DNA of 44,221 nt from CBDBZL01 sp031399025 (GCA_031399025.1 JANNOJ010000073.1:1-44221); one strand, 5' to 3'; shown: positions 8,263-17,368, numbered from the stretch's first letter. Numbers and translations: made by a program. The notes: generated from the letters alone by a model not told the origin.

Positions 8263-8582
8263 AGGTGACGGAAGGCTCCGGCAACGTGTTCGCGGACCTT
8301 GGCGTCGCCGAGCCCCAGGAGGAGCTGGCGAAGGCGCAGCTCGCCAGTCACATCCGTGAGACTATCAAGCGTCGGCGGCTGACCCAGGTGGCGGCGGCCG
8401 AGCTGGTCGGACTCGACCAACCCAAGGTGTCGGCGCTGATCAACGGCCGGCTGACCGGCTTCTCCAGCGACCGGCTGCTGCACTGCCTGACCGCGCTCGG
8501 GCAGGACGTGGACATCGTGGTCAAGGCGCCGCCCAGAAGCCGCCAGCGCGGGCGTCTCCGGGTGGTGGAGAAGGCTGCATGA
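8238..8582 (+). CDS. XRE-family antitoxin (HigA-like)
   Basis: This intact 114-residue protein has a central helix-turn-helix (RRRLTQVAAAELVGLDQPKVSALINGR, about residues 45-71) of the HTH_37/XRE type found in antitoxins paired with Gp49-like toxins. Antitoxins of this group bind their toxin and repress the shared promoter. ATG 8238 overlaps the end of the toxin gene; a second ATG at 8259 is an alternative. The stop overlaps the recombinase start by 4 bp (8579-8582). The antitoxin is preserved although its toxin is broken, so it may now act only as a repressor or an anti-addiction factor. Confidence 0.85.
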   Translation: MASKQDDMKVTEGSGNVFADLGVAEPQEELAKAQLASHIRETIKRRRLTQVAAAELVGLDQPKVSALINGRLTGFSSDRLLHCLTALGQDVDIVVKAPPRSRQRGRLRVVEKAA

Positions 8583-10228
8583 CCGCCGCTCTTCCAGGCA
8601 CCGTGCCGCTTCGCGCTGCCCTTTATCTGCGCGTTTCGACCGCGCGGCAGGCCGAGCATGATGTGTCGATCCCCGACCAGCGCAAGCAGGGCGAAGCTTA
8701 TTGCGCCGCGCGCGGATACCAGCTTGTCGAGACGTTCGTGGACGCTGGCGCATCCGCCACCAACGACCGCCGCCCCGAGTTCCAGCAGATGATCGAGGCC
8801 GGGACGGCGAAGCCAGCGCCGTTCGAGGTGGTGGTCGTCCACTCATTCAGCCGGTTCTTCCGCGACCACTTCGAGTTGGAGTTCTACGTCCGAAAGCTGG
8901 CCAAAAACGGCATCCGCCTGTTGTCAATCACGCAGGAGATGGGCGACGACCCCATGCACGTCATGATGCGTCAGATCATGGCGCTGTTCGACGAGTATCA
9001 GTCCAAGGAGAACGCCAAGCACGTTCTTCGCGCCTTGAAGGAGAATGCGCGGCAGGGCTTCTGGAACGGCTCGCTCCCGCCGATCGGCTACCGCGTGGTC
9101 GCCGCCGAGCAGCGCGGCGCGAAGACCAAGAAGAAGCTGGAGATCGACCCGATCCATGCCGAGACGGTGCGGCTGGCATTCCGGTTGGCGATGGAGGGCG
9201 ACGGCACGTCCGGCCCGATGGGCGTCAAAACGATTACCAAGCACCTGAACGAACATCGCATCTTCACCCGCGACGGCGAACGCTGGGGGATCGGCACAGT
9301 CCACCGGCTGCTGACCCGCAAGACCTATATCGGTCGCCACGTTCAATCGCGGCACCAAGAACGGCGACAACAAGCCCGACGAGGAGATCATCCCCGTCGC
9401 GGTGCCGCCGATCATCGACCAGGCGGTGTTCGACGCTGTGCAGACCCGCATGAAGGCCCGCAACCCCAAGGTGATGCCGCCGCAGGTTGTTGGCGGCCCC
9501 ACGCTGCTGACCGGTCTAATCCATTGCGCCAAGTGCGGCGGGGCGATGACGATCCGTACCGGCAAAGGCGGGCGCTACCGCTACTACACATGCTCGACCA
9601 AGGCCCGGCAGGGACCGTCCGCTTGCACCGGCATGACCGTGCCGATGGAGAAGCTGGACGCGCTGGTCGCCGGGCATCTGGAGGACCGATTGCTCGACCC
9701 GGCGCGGTTGGAAGAGGTGCTGGCGACGGTCCCTGCCGGCGGCAGGAGCGCACTGAGCGTCGTCGTGATCACATCGCCGAGCTGAACAAGCGCGGGACCG
9801 AGACCGACCTACGCCTCAAGCGGCTCTACGACGCCATCGAGAGCGGCGTTGCCGATCTGGATGATCCTGACCTAAAGGACCGCATTGCCAGCCTCAAGGC
9901 CATCCGCGACCAGTCGCGCGTTGACGCCGAGCGGGCATCGGCCATGCTCGAAAGCGTGGGGCAAAAAGCCATCACCGCGCCCATGCTTGCCAAGTTCGCG
10001 CAGACCGCGCGCCAGCGGATGCGCTTGCCAGGAGGCGGCTACCGCCGCGACCATCTCCGCGCGCTCGCCCAGCGTGTCGAGGTGAACGACGGTGAAGTCC
10101 GCATCATGGGATCGAAGTCCGACCTGTTACGGACGCTTGCCGCTGCTGGTGGTTCCGGAACACTGCAAGGCGCAGTGCCCAGCTTTGTTCCGAAATGGCG
10201 GAGCGGGAGGGATTCGAACCCTCGATGA
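8579..10228 (+). pseudogene. Large serine recombinase with two cancelling frameshifts
   Basis: The N-terminal resolvase domain is clear (LYLRVSTARQ with catalytic Ser20, then FEVVVVHSFSRFFRD and KENAKHVLRALKEN), followed by the start of the Recombinase domain (PPIGYRVV; TVHRLLTRKTYIGRH). Near 9341 the true sequence moves to another frame, where the DNA-binding part (PPIIDQAVFDAVQTRMKAR) and the zinc ribbon (HCAKCGGAMTIRT ... YYTCSTKARQG) are encoded. Near 9736 it returns to the first frame for the coiled C-terminus (RRRDHIAELNKRG). The shifts are net +1/-2 and -1, so a continuous 549-codon frame survives with about 130 scrambled residues in the middle. The last residues (WRSGRDSNPR) are antisense translation of the tRNA-Ser 3' part. 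Confidence 0.85.
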
Positions 10229-10286
10229 GCTTTTGACCCATACACACTTTCCAGGCGTGCGCCTTCGACCACTCGGCCACCGCTCC
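10196..10286 (-). tRNA. tRNA-Ser (anticodon GGA)
   Basis: On the minus strand the acceptor stem GGAGCGG (10286-10280) pairs with CCGCTCC ahead of discriminator G and an encoded CCA (10198-10196). The D-arm (GGCCGAGTGGTCGAAGGC), anticodon loop CTGGAAA with GGA, a long class II variable arm, and the T-arm GGGTTCGAATCCC are all present. The total is 91 nt, typical for tRNA-Ser. The recombinase frame on the other strand runs into this gene as far as 10228. Confidence 0.95.
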
Positions 10287-10309
10287 GCATACCTGCAGGA
10301 AAGGCAGCG

Positions 10310-10338
10310 CGGATAGCTGGCGCCCGGCGAGCTGGCAA
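10310..10338 (-). promoter_or_regulatory. Probable promoter of tRNA-Ser
   Basis: On the minus strand TTGCCA (10338-10333) and TATCCG (10315-10310) are separated by exactly 17 bp. The -10 box ends 23 bp before the mature 5' end of the tRNA. The -35 matches the consensus well and the -10 only moderately. Confidence 0.4.
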
Positions 10339-10464
10339 GGCGTGCGGTGCGCCATCGCGATTGACGATAGCTGGCTTGCCAGATCTGTCTGTCTGCGCGC
10401 GCTGTTGACCCGCTTGCAAGCGGACCTGCTTGCCCGGCGCCGGTTGCCTGGTTACCTGCAGTTC

Positions 10465-10872
10465 ATGATGCGAATATTCGGGACGCCGCCTTCCGCCGCC
10501 GAGATCGCGGCGATTGCCCGGCAAGCCATGGCGCGATTGCCTCACCAATTCGCCGTTCACCTTGGTGAGGTGGTCCTGCAAATTGACGAGGTCGCCGAGG
10601 ATGCGCTGCTCGATGAGCTCGGCATCGAGGACCCGTTCGACCTTACGGGGGTGTACGAGGGTCTGCCGTTGGGCACCCGCAGCATCGACCATTCGGGCAC
10701 CTTGCCCGATCGCATCCGCCTGTTCCGTCGGCCGATCCTGGAAGAATGGGCGGCCCGCGGCGACGAGACGCTGGAGCGGCTGGTGGCGCATGTCACGGTT
10801 CACGAGATCGGCCACCATTTCGGCCTGTCGGACGAGGCCATGCACGCACTCGAGGAGGAGGAGGCCGGCTAG
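10465..10872 (+). CDS. Zincin-like metallopeptidase family protein (DUF1025 type)
   Basis: The 135-residue protein carries a zinc-protease signature HEIGHHFGLSDE close to its C-terminus. This matches small bacterial zincin-like metallopeptidases, which are usually about 120-140 residues with HExxHxxG near the end. ATG 10465 (MMRIFGTPP) is chosen because family members begin just before such a segment; the frame is open further upstream to 10342 but without recognisable similarity. The substrate is unknown. The gene is intact although its downstream neighbour is broken. Confidence 0.75.
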   Translation: MMRIFGTPPSAAEIAAIARQAMARLPHQFAVHLGEVVLQIDEVAEDALLDELGIEDPFDLTGVYEGLPLGTRSIDHSGTLPDRIRLFRRPILEEWAARGDETLERLVAHVTVHEIGHHFGLSDEAMHALEEEEAG

Positions 10873-10925
10873 CATTGCGCTTGCGGGGCTTGCCTGGTGG
10901 CGCATGGATGGCAGGATGGCAGCCG

Positions 10926-11881
10926 ATGAAAGCGCTTGCTGGAGCTGTCTTCGCCGCCCTCGCAACGTCCGGCGCCCTAGCGGCGCCGGATGTCGAGCCG
11001 CCCACCCCAGCTTCGGTGGTGGCCGCGGCGGCGGCGGACGAGTGGGCGCAGATCGCGGCCGACGACCTGTTGGTGATGGAGTTCGCACCAGGTCCTGGGG
11101 ACCAGCCGCGCCGGGTGGTCATCCAGCTCCTGCCCCGCCCTTCAGCCAGCCCTGGGTGGACAACGTCAGGACGCTCGCTCGAGCGCATTGGTGGGACGGA
11201 ACGAGCGTCTACCGGGTGGTCGACAATTGGGTGGCGCAGTGGGGTGATGGAGAGGACGACAGCGGCAAGGCCAGGCCGCTGCCCGAGGGGCTCGGCCTGG
11301 CGCCCGAGCAGGCCTATTCGACCAAGATCACCGGGGACAAAGCGACGCCCCGTTTGAAGCTCAAGGACCCGTACGCTCCGGCAGCTTTCTTCTGGCAGGG
11401 TTGGCCCGTAGCGATGGACTCCTCAACCGGGCAAGCGAGCGATGTCTCGGCGTGGCCCATCCACTGCTACGGTTCGGTCGGGGTGGCACGCGACCTCGCG
11501 CCCGACACCGGCACCGGAGCCGAGCTGTATGCGGTGATCGGTCACGCGCCGCGCCAACTCGATCGCAACATCGCCGTGATCGGCCAAGTAATCGAGGGCA
11601 TCGAGCACCTCTCCACCCTTCCGCGCGGCACCGCCGACGCGGGCGTCTACGCCACCCAGGCCGAGCGCACGCCGATCCTCTCGGTCCGCCTCGTCGGCGA
11701 GCTACTCCCGGCCGAGCAGCCGCGCTTCGAGTACCTCGCGACCGAGAGCGACAGCTTCGCGCACTACCTTGCCGTGCGCGCCAATCGGCAGGACGAATTC
11801 TACCGCGTGCCGGCCGGCGGAGTGGACGTGTGCAATGTCCAGGTGCCCATCCGCCGGATCGAGCACGATCGGCAACCCTGA
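10926..11881 (+). pseudogene. Cyclophilin-type peptidylprolyl isomerase, exported, with one frameshift
   Basis: ATG 10926 opens a signal peptide (MKALAGAVFAALATSGALAA) and a mature part that includes DEWAQIAADDLLVMEF and RRVVIQLL. The remainder, PFSQPWVDNVRTLARAHWWD, then TSVYRVVDNWVAQWGD and ending near VPIRRIEHD, is in another frame. The break lies at about 11130-11134 and fits loss of one G in a CTGGCC context. Together they give a periplasmic cyclophilin-type PPIase of about 318 residues, an enzyme that catalyses cis-trans isomerisation of Xaa-Pro bonds during folding. A sequencing error is possible, but nearby genes are also damaged. Confidence 0.75.
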
Positions 11882-11984
11882 ACAGGCAAGGCTGCCCTCG
11901 CGCCGCGTATCTCCGGACAATCGGGACAAAATCAACATAGAGCCGCACCGATGTACTGCACGCGCGCGTCTCACCAAGTCCCGG

Positions 11985-12697
11985 CGCCCCTTTCCGCACC
12001 GGCTCGAGACCTGGTTCGAGACCACCAATCTCGGCAAGCGCACCTCAATGCTCGTGAGCCGGAGGACGGCCGGCTGCCGCCGCTCACGCCTGACGGCGAG
12101 CGGCTGTACCGCGAAGGCCGTTCGGGCTGGGCGCCCGGGGAGCATTGCGACCGGGTGAGCAATTGCGACAGCTGTCCCCGGTGCGTGAGCCGCGGCTTCC
12201 CGCGCTCGATGGACTCGTTCCGCTGCCACAGCGGCATTCGCGTGTTGCCGGCGATGCTCGGAACGCGAGTGGCCAGGATTTAGCCCAGCCAGGAAGCCGC
12301 GCAGGCCGCCGGCTGCGGCGAGCCGGTCGAGGCGTGGAAGGGCAATTCGCGCGCCTGGTGGAAAGAGAAGACGCTCGTGATCGATGCGGCCATCATCGTC
12401 TCGGACGACCGTGCCACATGCGAGGTGACGCAGCGCTCGGCCGCGCCGCTCAACCCGGCGACGCAACCCGTACCCCCGTTCAAACACCATTCCGATGAGC
12501 GCCGAGGCGATGACGGTGGAGCGGCTGACAATGACCAACGCCGTCACGATCGTCCACGAGCTGACCTGCACCGATCCGCAGGTCTACACGCGCCCTCCAC
12601 CACGCGCATCGAATGGACGCGCGCCCATCGCTACCAGTTCTTCGAGTGTGCCCGACACGAAGGCAATCACATGCCGCGCAATGATATCGGTGCTTGA
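11985..12697 (+). pseudogene. Multiply frameshifted remnant of a conserved hypothetical protein
   Basis: Consecutive fragments in changing frames reproduce one family I recognise only as conserved hypothetical. They are RLETWFETTNLGKRTSML; then PLTPDGERLYREGRSGWAPG with RCVSRGFP and GIRVLP; then EAWKGNSRAWWKEKTLVIDA; then SAEAMTVERLTMT with VTIVHELTCTDPQVYTRP; and finally RIEWTRAHRYQFFECARHEGN. Intact relatives contain these blocks in the same order, with more sequence between the third and fourth. An internal deletion follows GIRVLP. At least four frame changes make this gene dead. Confidence 0.65.
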
Positions 12698-12961
12698 CGC
12701 GCGCAGCGGCGGACATTGCGGCAGGACAGACCCGGGAGGTAACCGCCGCCACGACGACCGCTCGCGCCTCGCCGAGCAATCGACGGTGATCCCGGTGTTG
12801 GTCGGCGCCCGGAACCGGCGGGTTCGGCGGCTGCCCGGCGGGGCGGCAGGCCGGTAGGCGGGCGCCGGTGCCCGGGCGAATTCGCCATCCCCCGAGGATC
12901 TGGGTGGGCGGCAGCCGGCCCGCCATCGGCTTCGACTGGTCCTGCATTGGCCAGACCGGGC
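12698..12961. other. Intergenic stretch without a recognisable gene
   Basis: This 264-bp GC-rich stretch separates the decayed gene from the end of the GGDEF-EAL gene. Frames on both strands give Pro/Arg-rich translations without domain character, typical of shadow frames. No hairpin followed by a T-run was seen. Confidence 0.4.
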
Positions 12962-15166
12962 CTAGCTGGCCACCAGCCGCAGCCCTTGCCCGACCGGGCG
13001 ATCCGATGGCGCGCGTGCCATCAATGACTTACAGGCCAGGAGCGCGGGCACCCGCGAGGACGGCACGGCCTTGGAAAACAGGAAACCCTGGCCAAGGTCG
13101 CAGTCCAGGCCGACCAGCCGATCGGCCTGCGCGCCCCGCTCGATACCTTCGGCGACAACCTTGATGCCCAGCGCCCGGCCAAGATTGATTACCGCGCGGA
13201 TGATCGCCTCGTCGCCGACATTCTCGTCCATGTCGCGAACGAAGCTGCGATCGATCTTGATCGTATCGACCGGGAATTGCTTCAGGTGTCGCAGCGAGGC
13301 ATAGCCGGTGCCGAAATGATCGAGCGCGATGCGCACCCCTTCCCGGCTCAATAGGTCGAGCGCGCGCTGGACGTTTTCCGCGCCGCGGCCCACGAATACA
13401 GTCTCGGTCACCTCGATCTCGAAATGGCGCGCGGCGATGCCCGCACGCGCCAGGCGGTCGAGCACCCGCTCGGCGAAATCGTCGCGCCTGAATTCGGCCG
13501 CCGAGGCGTTCACCGCGACGTGATCGACCGCCACGCCCCCGGCCAGCCAGCAGCGCAGGTCAGCGATCACCCGGGCGATCATGCGATCGCTCAAGGCGTT
13601 CGCGACTTCCAGGTCCTCGAACGCATAACCCAGCGCGCCCGGCTCGCCGACTCGGCCATGACGGGAACGCCAGCGCAACAGTGCTTCCAAGCCGATCACA
13701 GCGCCGGTGCGTAGATCGACCTTGGGCTGATAATAGGGCAGCACACGATCACCATCGAGGGCGTCTCGCGCGCGCCTGATCATCAGGTCGCGGCGTCGCA
13801 CCTGGCTTTTCATCGCCGGGTCGAACAGCATCGAGGTTCCCCGTCCGGCGGCCTTGGACGCGTAGAGCGCCAGGTCGGCGTGCTTCATGAGCTCGACGGC
13901 CGACCGTCCGTGCGCGGGGAACAGCGCCGCGCCGATGCTGGCCCGGCAGTCGAGCACGGCGCCGTTATGGGTGAAGGGCTTCACCAGCCGTTCGAGGATG
14001 CAATTCGCCAATCCGGCGACGTCATGCCGGCTGCTGACCTGGCGCAGGATCACGGCGAACTCATCGCCGCCGATCCGCGCCACCGTGTCCTCGGAGCGGA
14101 CGGCCGCGCGCAGGCGAGCGGCGAAAACTTCCAGCAGTCGGTCGCCGGCATCATGGCCCAGCGTGTCGTTGATCTGCTTGAACCGGTCGATGTCGAGCAG
14201 CAGGAGGCCCACCGCCTCGGCCTCTTGCGAAGCAGTTTGCAAGGCCAGCTGCAGCTCGGCCTGGAAGCAGGAGCGGTTGGCCAGGCCGGTAAGCGCGTCG
14301 TGCGCGGCCGACCAGAGAATCCGCTCCTCGGCGAGCTTTTCGTCGGTCACGTCGCGGGCGGTCATGATGATCCGCCCCATGGGGCAATCAGCTTTGAACG
14401 TCTTCCAACCATTCATCGTGATCCAGCGCAATTGGCCGTCGCTCGCACGGTGGATCCGCACCGAAGCCTCGAAGCGGGCGCACGCGGCATCGTCGCGGAT
14501 CGTCTGCAGCTGGCGCAGGAAGGCCGCCCGATCGTCGGCATGAACAAGCGCAAGCGCGGTATCCAGGCTGGGTTCGATCGCGTCCTCGAGCCCGAAGATC
14601 TCGCGCAGCCGGCCCGACCATTTGCGGCTGACCAGCAAGGTGTCGTAGTCCCAGACGCCAAGGCCCGCCACCTCGACGGCTAGCCTGAAACGTTCCTCGC
14701 TCTCCTTCAGCTCGGTTGCGGTGCGTCGCTGTACGCTCAGCGAATGCGTGACGTCTTCATAGGTCGCGATCCAGTGGCCCTGGTCGGTGCGGCAGTGGCG
14801 GATGGCGAAGGTCTGCCCATCGGCGCGCTCGAGGTTGCTCTCACCACCATCGCCGCCCCGCAGCATGCGGCTAAGCTGTTCCTCGCGCTCGGCCGGGGGC
14901 AGGTGAGCCTGGAAGCCCTTGGCACGCATGGCCGCGAGCACCTCGCGCCCGGTGATGCCCGGGCGTAGCTCGCCCGGATGGAGCCCGAGTGCCGTGGCGT
15001 AGGCCCGGTTGGACAGAACCAACCGCCCCTGCTCGTCGTACATGCACAGGCCCTGGCGCATGTGCTCGATCGCCGTGGTCAGCTGCGCCAGCCTGGCACG
15101 CGCGTGCTCCTGATCTTCCGGCCGGTCGTCCGCTGGCTGGCCCCCGTCATCCTGCCGCATCCGCAT
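12962..15166 (-). CDS. PAS-PAS-GGDEF-EAL c-di-GMP turnover protein
   Basis: The 734-residue protein has a first PAS-like domain (about 30-145), a second PAS/PAC (about 155-280), GGDEF (about 285-450) and EAL (about 465-715). There is no transmembrane segment, so it is a cytoplasmic sensor. The cyclase domain keeps GGDEF at 366-370 and an inhibitory I-site RSED at 357-360. The phosphodiesterase domain keeps EALLRW (493-498), Asn553, the TET segment and KIDRSF (637-642). The usual DDFG metal-binding motif reads DHFG (Asp616-His617). The protein may therefore make c-di-GMP, degrade it or sense it. The gene ends the leftward run, 120 bp after the rsh stop. Confidence 0.9.
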   Translation of the reverse strand: MRMRQDDGGQPADDRPEDQEHARARLAQLTTAIEHMRQGLCMYDEQGRLVLSNRAYATALGLHPGELRPGITGREVLAAMRAKGFQAHLPPAEREEQLSRMLRGGDGGESNLERADGQTFAIRHCRTDQGHWIATYEDVTHSLSVQRRTATELKESEERFRLAVEVAGLGVWDYDTLLVSRKWSGRLREIFGLEDAIEPSLDTALALVHADDRAAFLRQLQTIRDDAACARFEASVRIHRASDGQLRWITMNGWKTFKADCPMGRIIMTARDVTDEKLAEERILWSAAHDALTGLANRSCFQAELQLALQTASQEAEAVGLLLLDIDRFKQINDTLGHDAGDRLLEVFAARLRAAVRSEDTVARIGGDEFAVILRQVSSRHDVAGLANCILERLVKPFTHNGAVLDCRASIGAALFPAHGRSAVELMKHADLALYASKAAGRGTSMLFDPAMKSQVRRRDLMIRRARDALDGDRVLPYYQPKVDLRTGAVIGLEALLRWRSRHGRVGEPGALGYAFEDLEVANALSDRMIARVIADLRCWLAGGVAVDHVAVNASAAEFRRDDFAERVLDRLARAGIAARHFEIEVTETVFVGRGAENVQRALDLLSREGVRIALDHFGTGYASLRHLKQFPVDTIKIDRSFVRDMDENVGDEAIIRAVINLGRALGIKVVAEGIERGAQADRLVGLDCDLGQGFLFSKAVPSSRVPALLACKSLMARAPSDRPVGQGLRLVAS

Positions 15167-15286
15167 CCCCGTCCATCGTCCAGTGTCGGCATCACAAGAC
15201 CATGGATTGGTAAGGAACAGGTTAACGAGGTAGGCTGCCGGTGGCCGTGAGCGCCGCTTGGGTAGCGCGGGTCCGGCGGCGGACGG

Positions 15287-17368
15287 CTAGCGCCGGTCGG
15301 CCTGCGCGATGGCCTCGCTGGCGCGCAGCGCGCTCAGGATGCGGGTCAGATGCGCCAGATCCTTGACCTCAAGATCGACTTCATAGGTGTGGAACGGGTC
15401 GTCGCGCTCCTTCTGGGCCAGGGACAGCACATTGGCGTGGGCTCGGGCGATGATCGTGGCCATCTCGGCCAGGGTGCCGGGCCGGTGGTAGAGCACCACC
15501 TGCAGCCGGCCGATCGCGCCGTGCGAATCCTCCCCCCAGGACAGGTCCACCCAGTCCGCATCGACGCCGCTGGCCAGCTCGAAGCAATCGATCGCGTGCA
15601 CCTCCACCCCCTCGCCCACGCGCTTGAGGCCGACGATCCGGTCGCCCGGGACCGGGTGGCAGCACCCTGCCAGGGTGAAGCCGACGCCGGGCGTCAGACC
15701 GCGGATCGAGATCGCCCGCCCCTGGCGCAGTTCGTCGGGCAGGTCGGCGGTGCTGCCGGGGACCAGCGCCTCCATTACCGCGATGTCCGAGACCTTGGCC
15801 GCGCCGATCGCCAGCATCAGCGCGTCCTCGTCCTCGTAGCCGAGCCGCTCGACCGCCGCGGCGATCGCCTTGCGGCCGATCTTGGCGGGCAGCCGGCCGG
15901 CCAGCTCGGCGAACAGCTGGCGCCCGATCGCCGCCACCTCCGAGCGCTCGCGGGCACGCACCGAGCGGCGGATGGCGGCGCGCGCCTTGCCGGTGACGAC
16001 GAAGCCGAGCCAGTTCAATTGCGGCTCGGCGGTAGCGCCCTTGATGATCTCGACCACATCGCCGTTGGTCAGCCGGGTGCGTAGCGGCATGTGCCGGCCG
16101 TTGATCTTGGCGCCCACCGTCTGCGCGCCGAGATCGGTGTGGACGGCAAAGGCGAAATCGACCGCGGTCGCCCCTTTGGGCAGCTGGAACAGCGCGCCCT
16201 TGGGGGTGAAGGCGAAGATGCGGTCCTGGTAGATCGCCAGCCTGGTGTGTTCGAGCAGTTCCTCGGGATCGTGGCTGGCATCGACGATCTCGATGAGGTC
16301 GCGCAGCCAGCCGACCTGGCCATCAGGCTGGCCGCCCTGCTTGTAGGCCCAGTGCGCGGCGAGGCCGAAGCCGTTGGTACGGTGCATCTCGCGGGTGCGG
16401 ATCTGCACCTCCACCCGCATCGAATTGGCATGAATGAGCGCGGTGTGCAGGCTCTTGTAGCCGTTGGTCTTGGGAGTGGAGATATAGTCCTTGAAGCGCC
16501 CGGGCACGAACTGCCAAGCCTGGTGGAGGACGCCGAGCGCGCGGTAGCAATCCTCGTCGGTCTCGGTGAGCACGCGGAAGGCCATGATGTCGGTGATCTG
16601 CTCGAAGCTCACGTGCCGCTCGGCCATCTTGCGCCAGATCGAATAGGGGTGCTTCTCGCGCCCCCATACCTCGACCGGCACCTTGGCCTCGGCCAGCGCC
16701 TGCTTGATCTTGAGCGCGATGGCATCGACCTGCGAGCCTTCCTGGCTGCGGATCTGCTCCAGCCGGCCCGCCAGGGTGGCGTAGCCTTCGGGCTCGAGCT
16801 GCTGGAAGGCGAGCAATTGCATCTCGCGCATGTACTCGTACATGCCCACCCGCTCGGCCAGCGGCGCGTAGATATCCATCGTCTCGCGGGCGATGCGCTT
16901 GCGCTTCTCGGGGTCCTTGATGAAGTGCAGCGTGCGCATGTTGTGGAGGCGATCGGCCAGCTTCACCAGCAGCACGCGCAGGTCCTCGCTCATGGCGAGG
17001 AGGAACTTGCGTAGGTTCTCGGCCGCGCGCTCGTTCTCGGGCATCTGCTCGATCTTGGAGAGCTTGGTGACCCCGTCGACCAGCCGCGCCACCTCCTCGC
17101 CGAACAGCCCGCGGATGTCCTCGATCGTCGCCAGCGTGTCTTCCACGGTGTCGTGGAGCAGCGCGGTGACGATGGTTTCCTGGTCGAGCTTGAGGTCGGT
17201 CATCAGCCCGGCCACTTCGACCGGGTGGCTGAAATAGGGGTCGCCGCTGGCGCGCTTCTGCGACCCGTGCTTCTGCACGGTATAGACATAGGCACGGTTG
17301 AGCAGCGCCTCGTCGGCGTCCGGCGCGTATTCCTTGACGCGTTCGACGAGTTCGTATTGGCGGAGCAT
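15287..17368 (-). CDS. Bifunctional (p)ppGpp synthetase/hydrolase, RelA/SpoT family
   Basis: This is the stringent-response enzyme that makes and degrades (p)ppGpp. From ATG 17368 it is 693 residues, preceded by GGAG, and begins MLRQYELVERVKEY, the usual Rsh start. The HD hydrolase domain is intact (His48, His72-Asp73 in HDTVEDT, Asp139 in KLADRLHN). The synthetase domain keeps GREKHPYSIWRKM and the RFKD motif (291-294) that marks the bifunctional, Mn-dependent class, plus QIRTREMH. TGS (about residues 395-455) and a C-terminal ACT domain follow. An upstream in-frame extension to 17956 overlaps the peptidase gene and is rejected. It lies 73 bp after the M1 peptidase stop, so the two may be co-transcribed. 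Confidence 0.95.
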   Translation of the reverse strand: MLRQYELVERVKEYAPDADEALLNRAYVYTVQKHGSQKRASGDPYFSHPVEVAGLMTDLKLDQETIVTALLHDTVEDTLATIEDIRGLFGEEVARLVDGVTKLSKIEQMPENERAAENLRKFLLAMSEDLRVLLVKLADRLHNMRTLHFIKDPEKRKRIARETMDIYAPLAERVGMYEYMREMQLLAFQQLEPEGYATLAGRLEQIRSQEGSQVDAIALKIKQALAEAKVPVEVWGREKHPYSIWRKMAERHVSFEQITDIMAFRVLTETDEDCYRALGVLHQAWQFVPGRFKDYISTPKTNGYKSLHTALIHANSMRVEVQIRTREMHRTNGFGLAAHWAYKQGGQPDGQVGWLRDLIEIVDASHDPEELLEHTRLAIYQDRIFAFTPKGALFQLPKGATAVDFAFAVHTDLGAQTVGAKINGRHMPLRTRLTNGDVVEIIKGATAEPQLNWLGFVVTGKARAAIRRSVRARERSEVAAIGRQLFAELAGRLPAKIGRKAIAAAVERLGYEDEDALMLAIGAAKVSDIAVMEALVPGSTADLPDELRQGRAISIRGLTPGVGFTLAGCCHPVPGDRIVGLKRVGEGVEVHAIDCFELASGVDADWVDLSWGEDSHGAIGRLQVVLYHRPGTLAEMATIIARAHANVLSLAQKERDDPFHTYEVDLEVKDLAHLTRILSALRASEAIAQADRR

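Noticed and set aside
10371..10382. Small CTGGC-TT-GCCAG palindrome upstream of the metallopeptidase
   Set aside because: The stem is five base pairs with a two-base gap and no T-run, too weak to call a terminator or operator.
12480..12947. Minus-strand 155-codon frame
   Set aside because: It overlaps the fossil gene on the plus strand, which has recognisable family blocks, and itself shows only low-complexity shadow composition.
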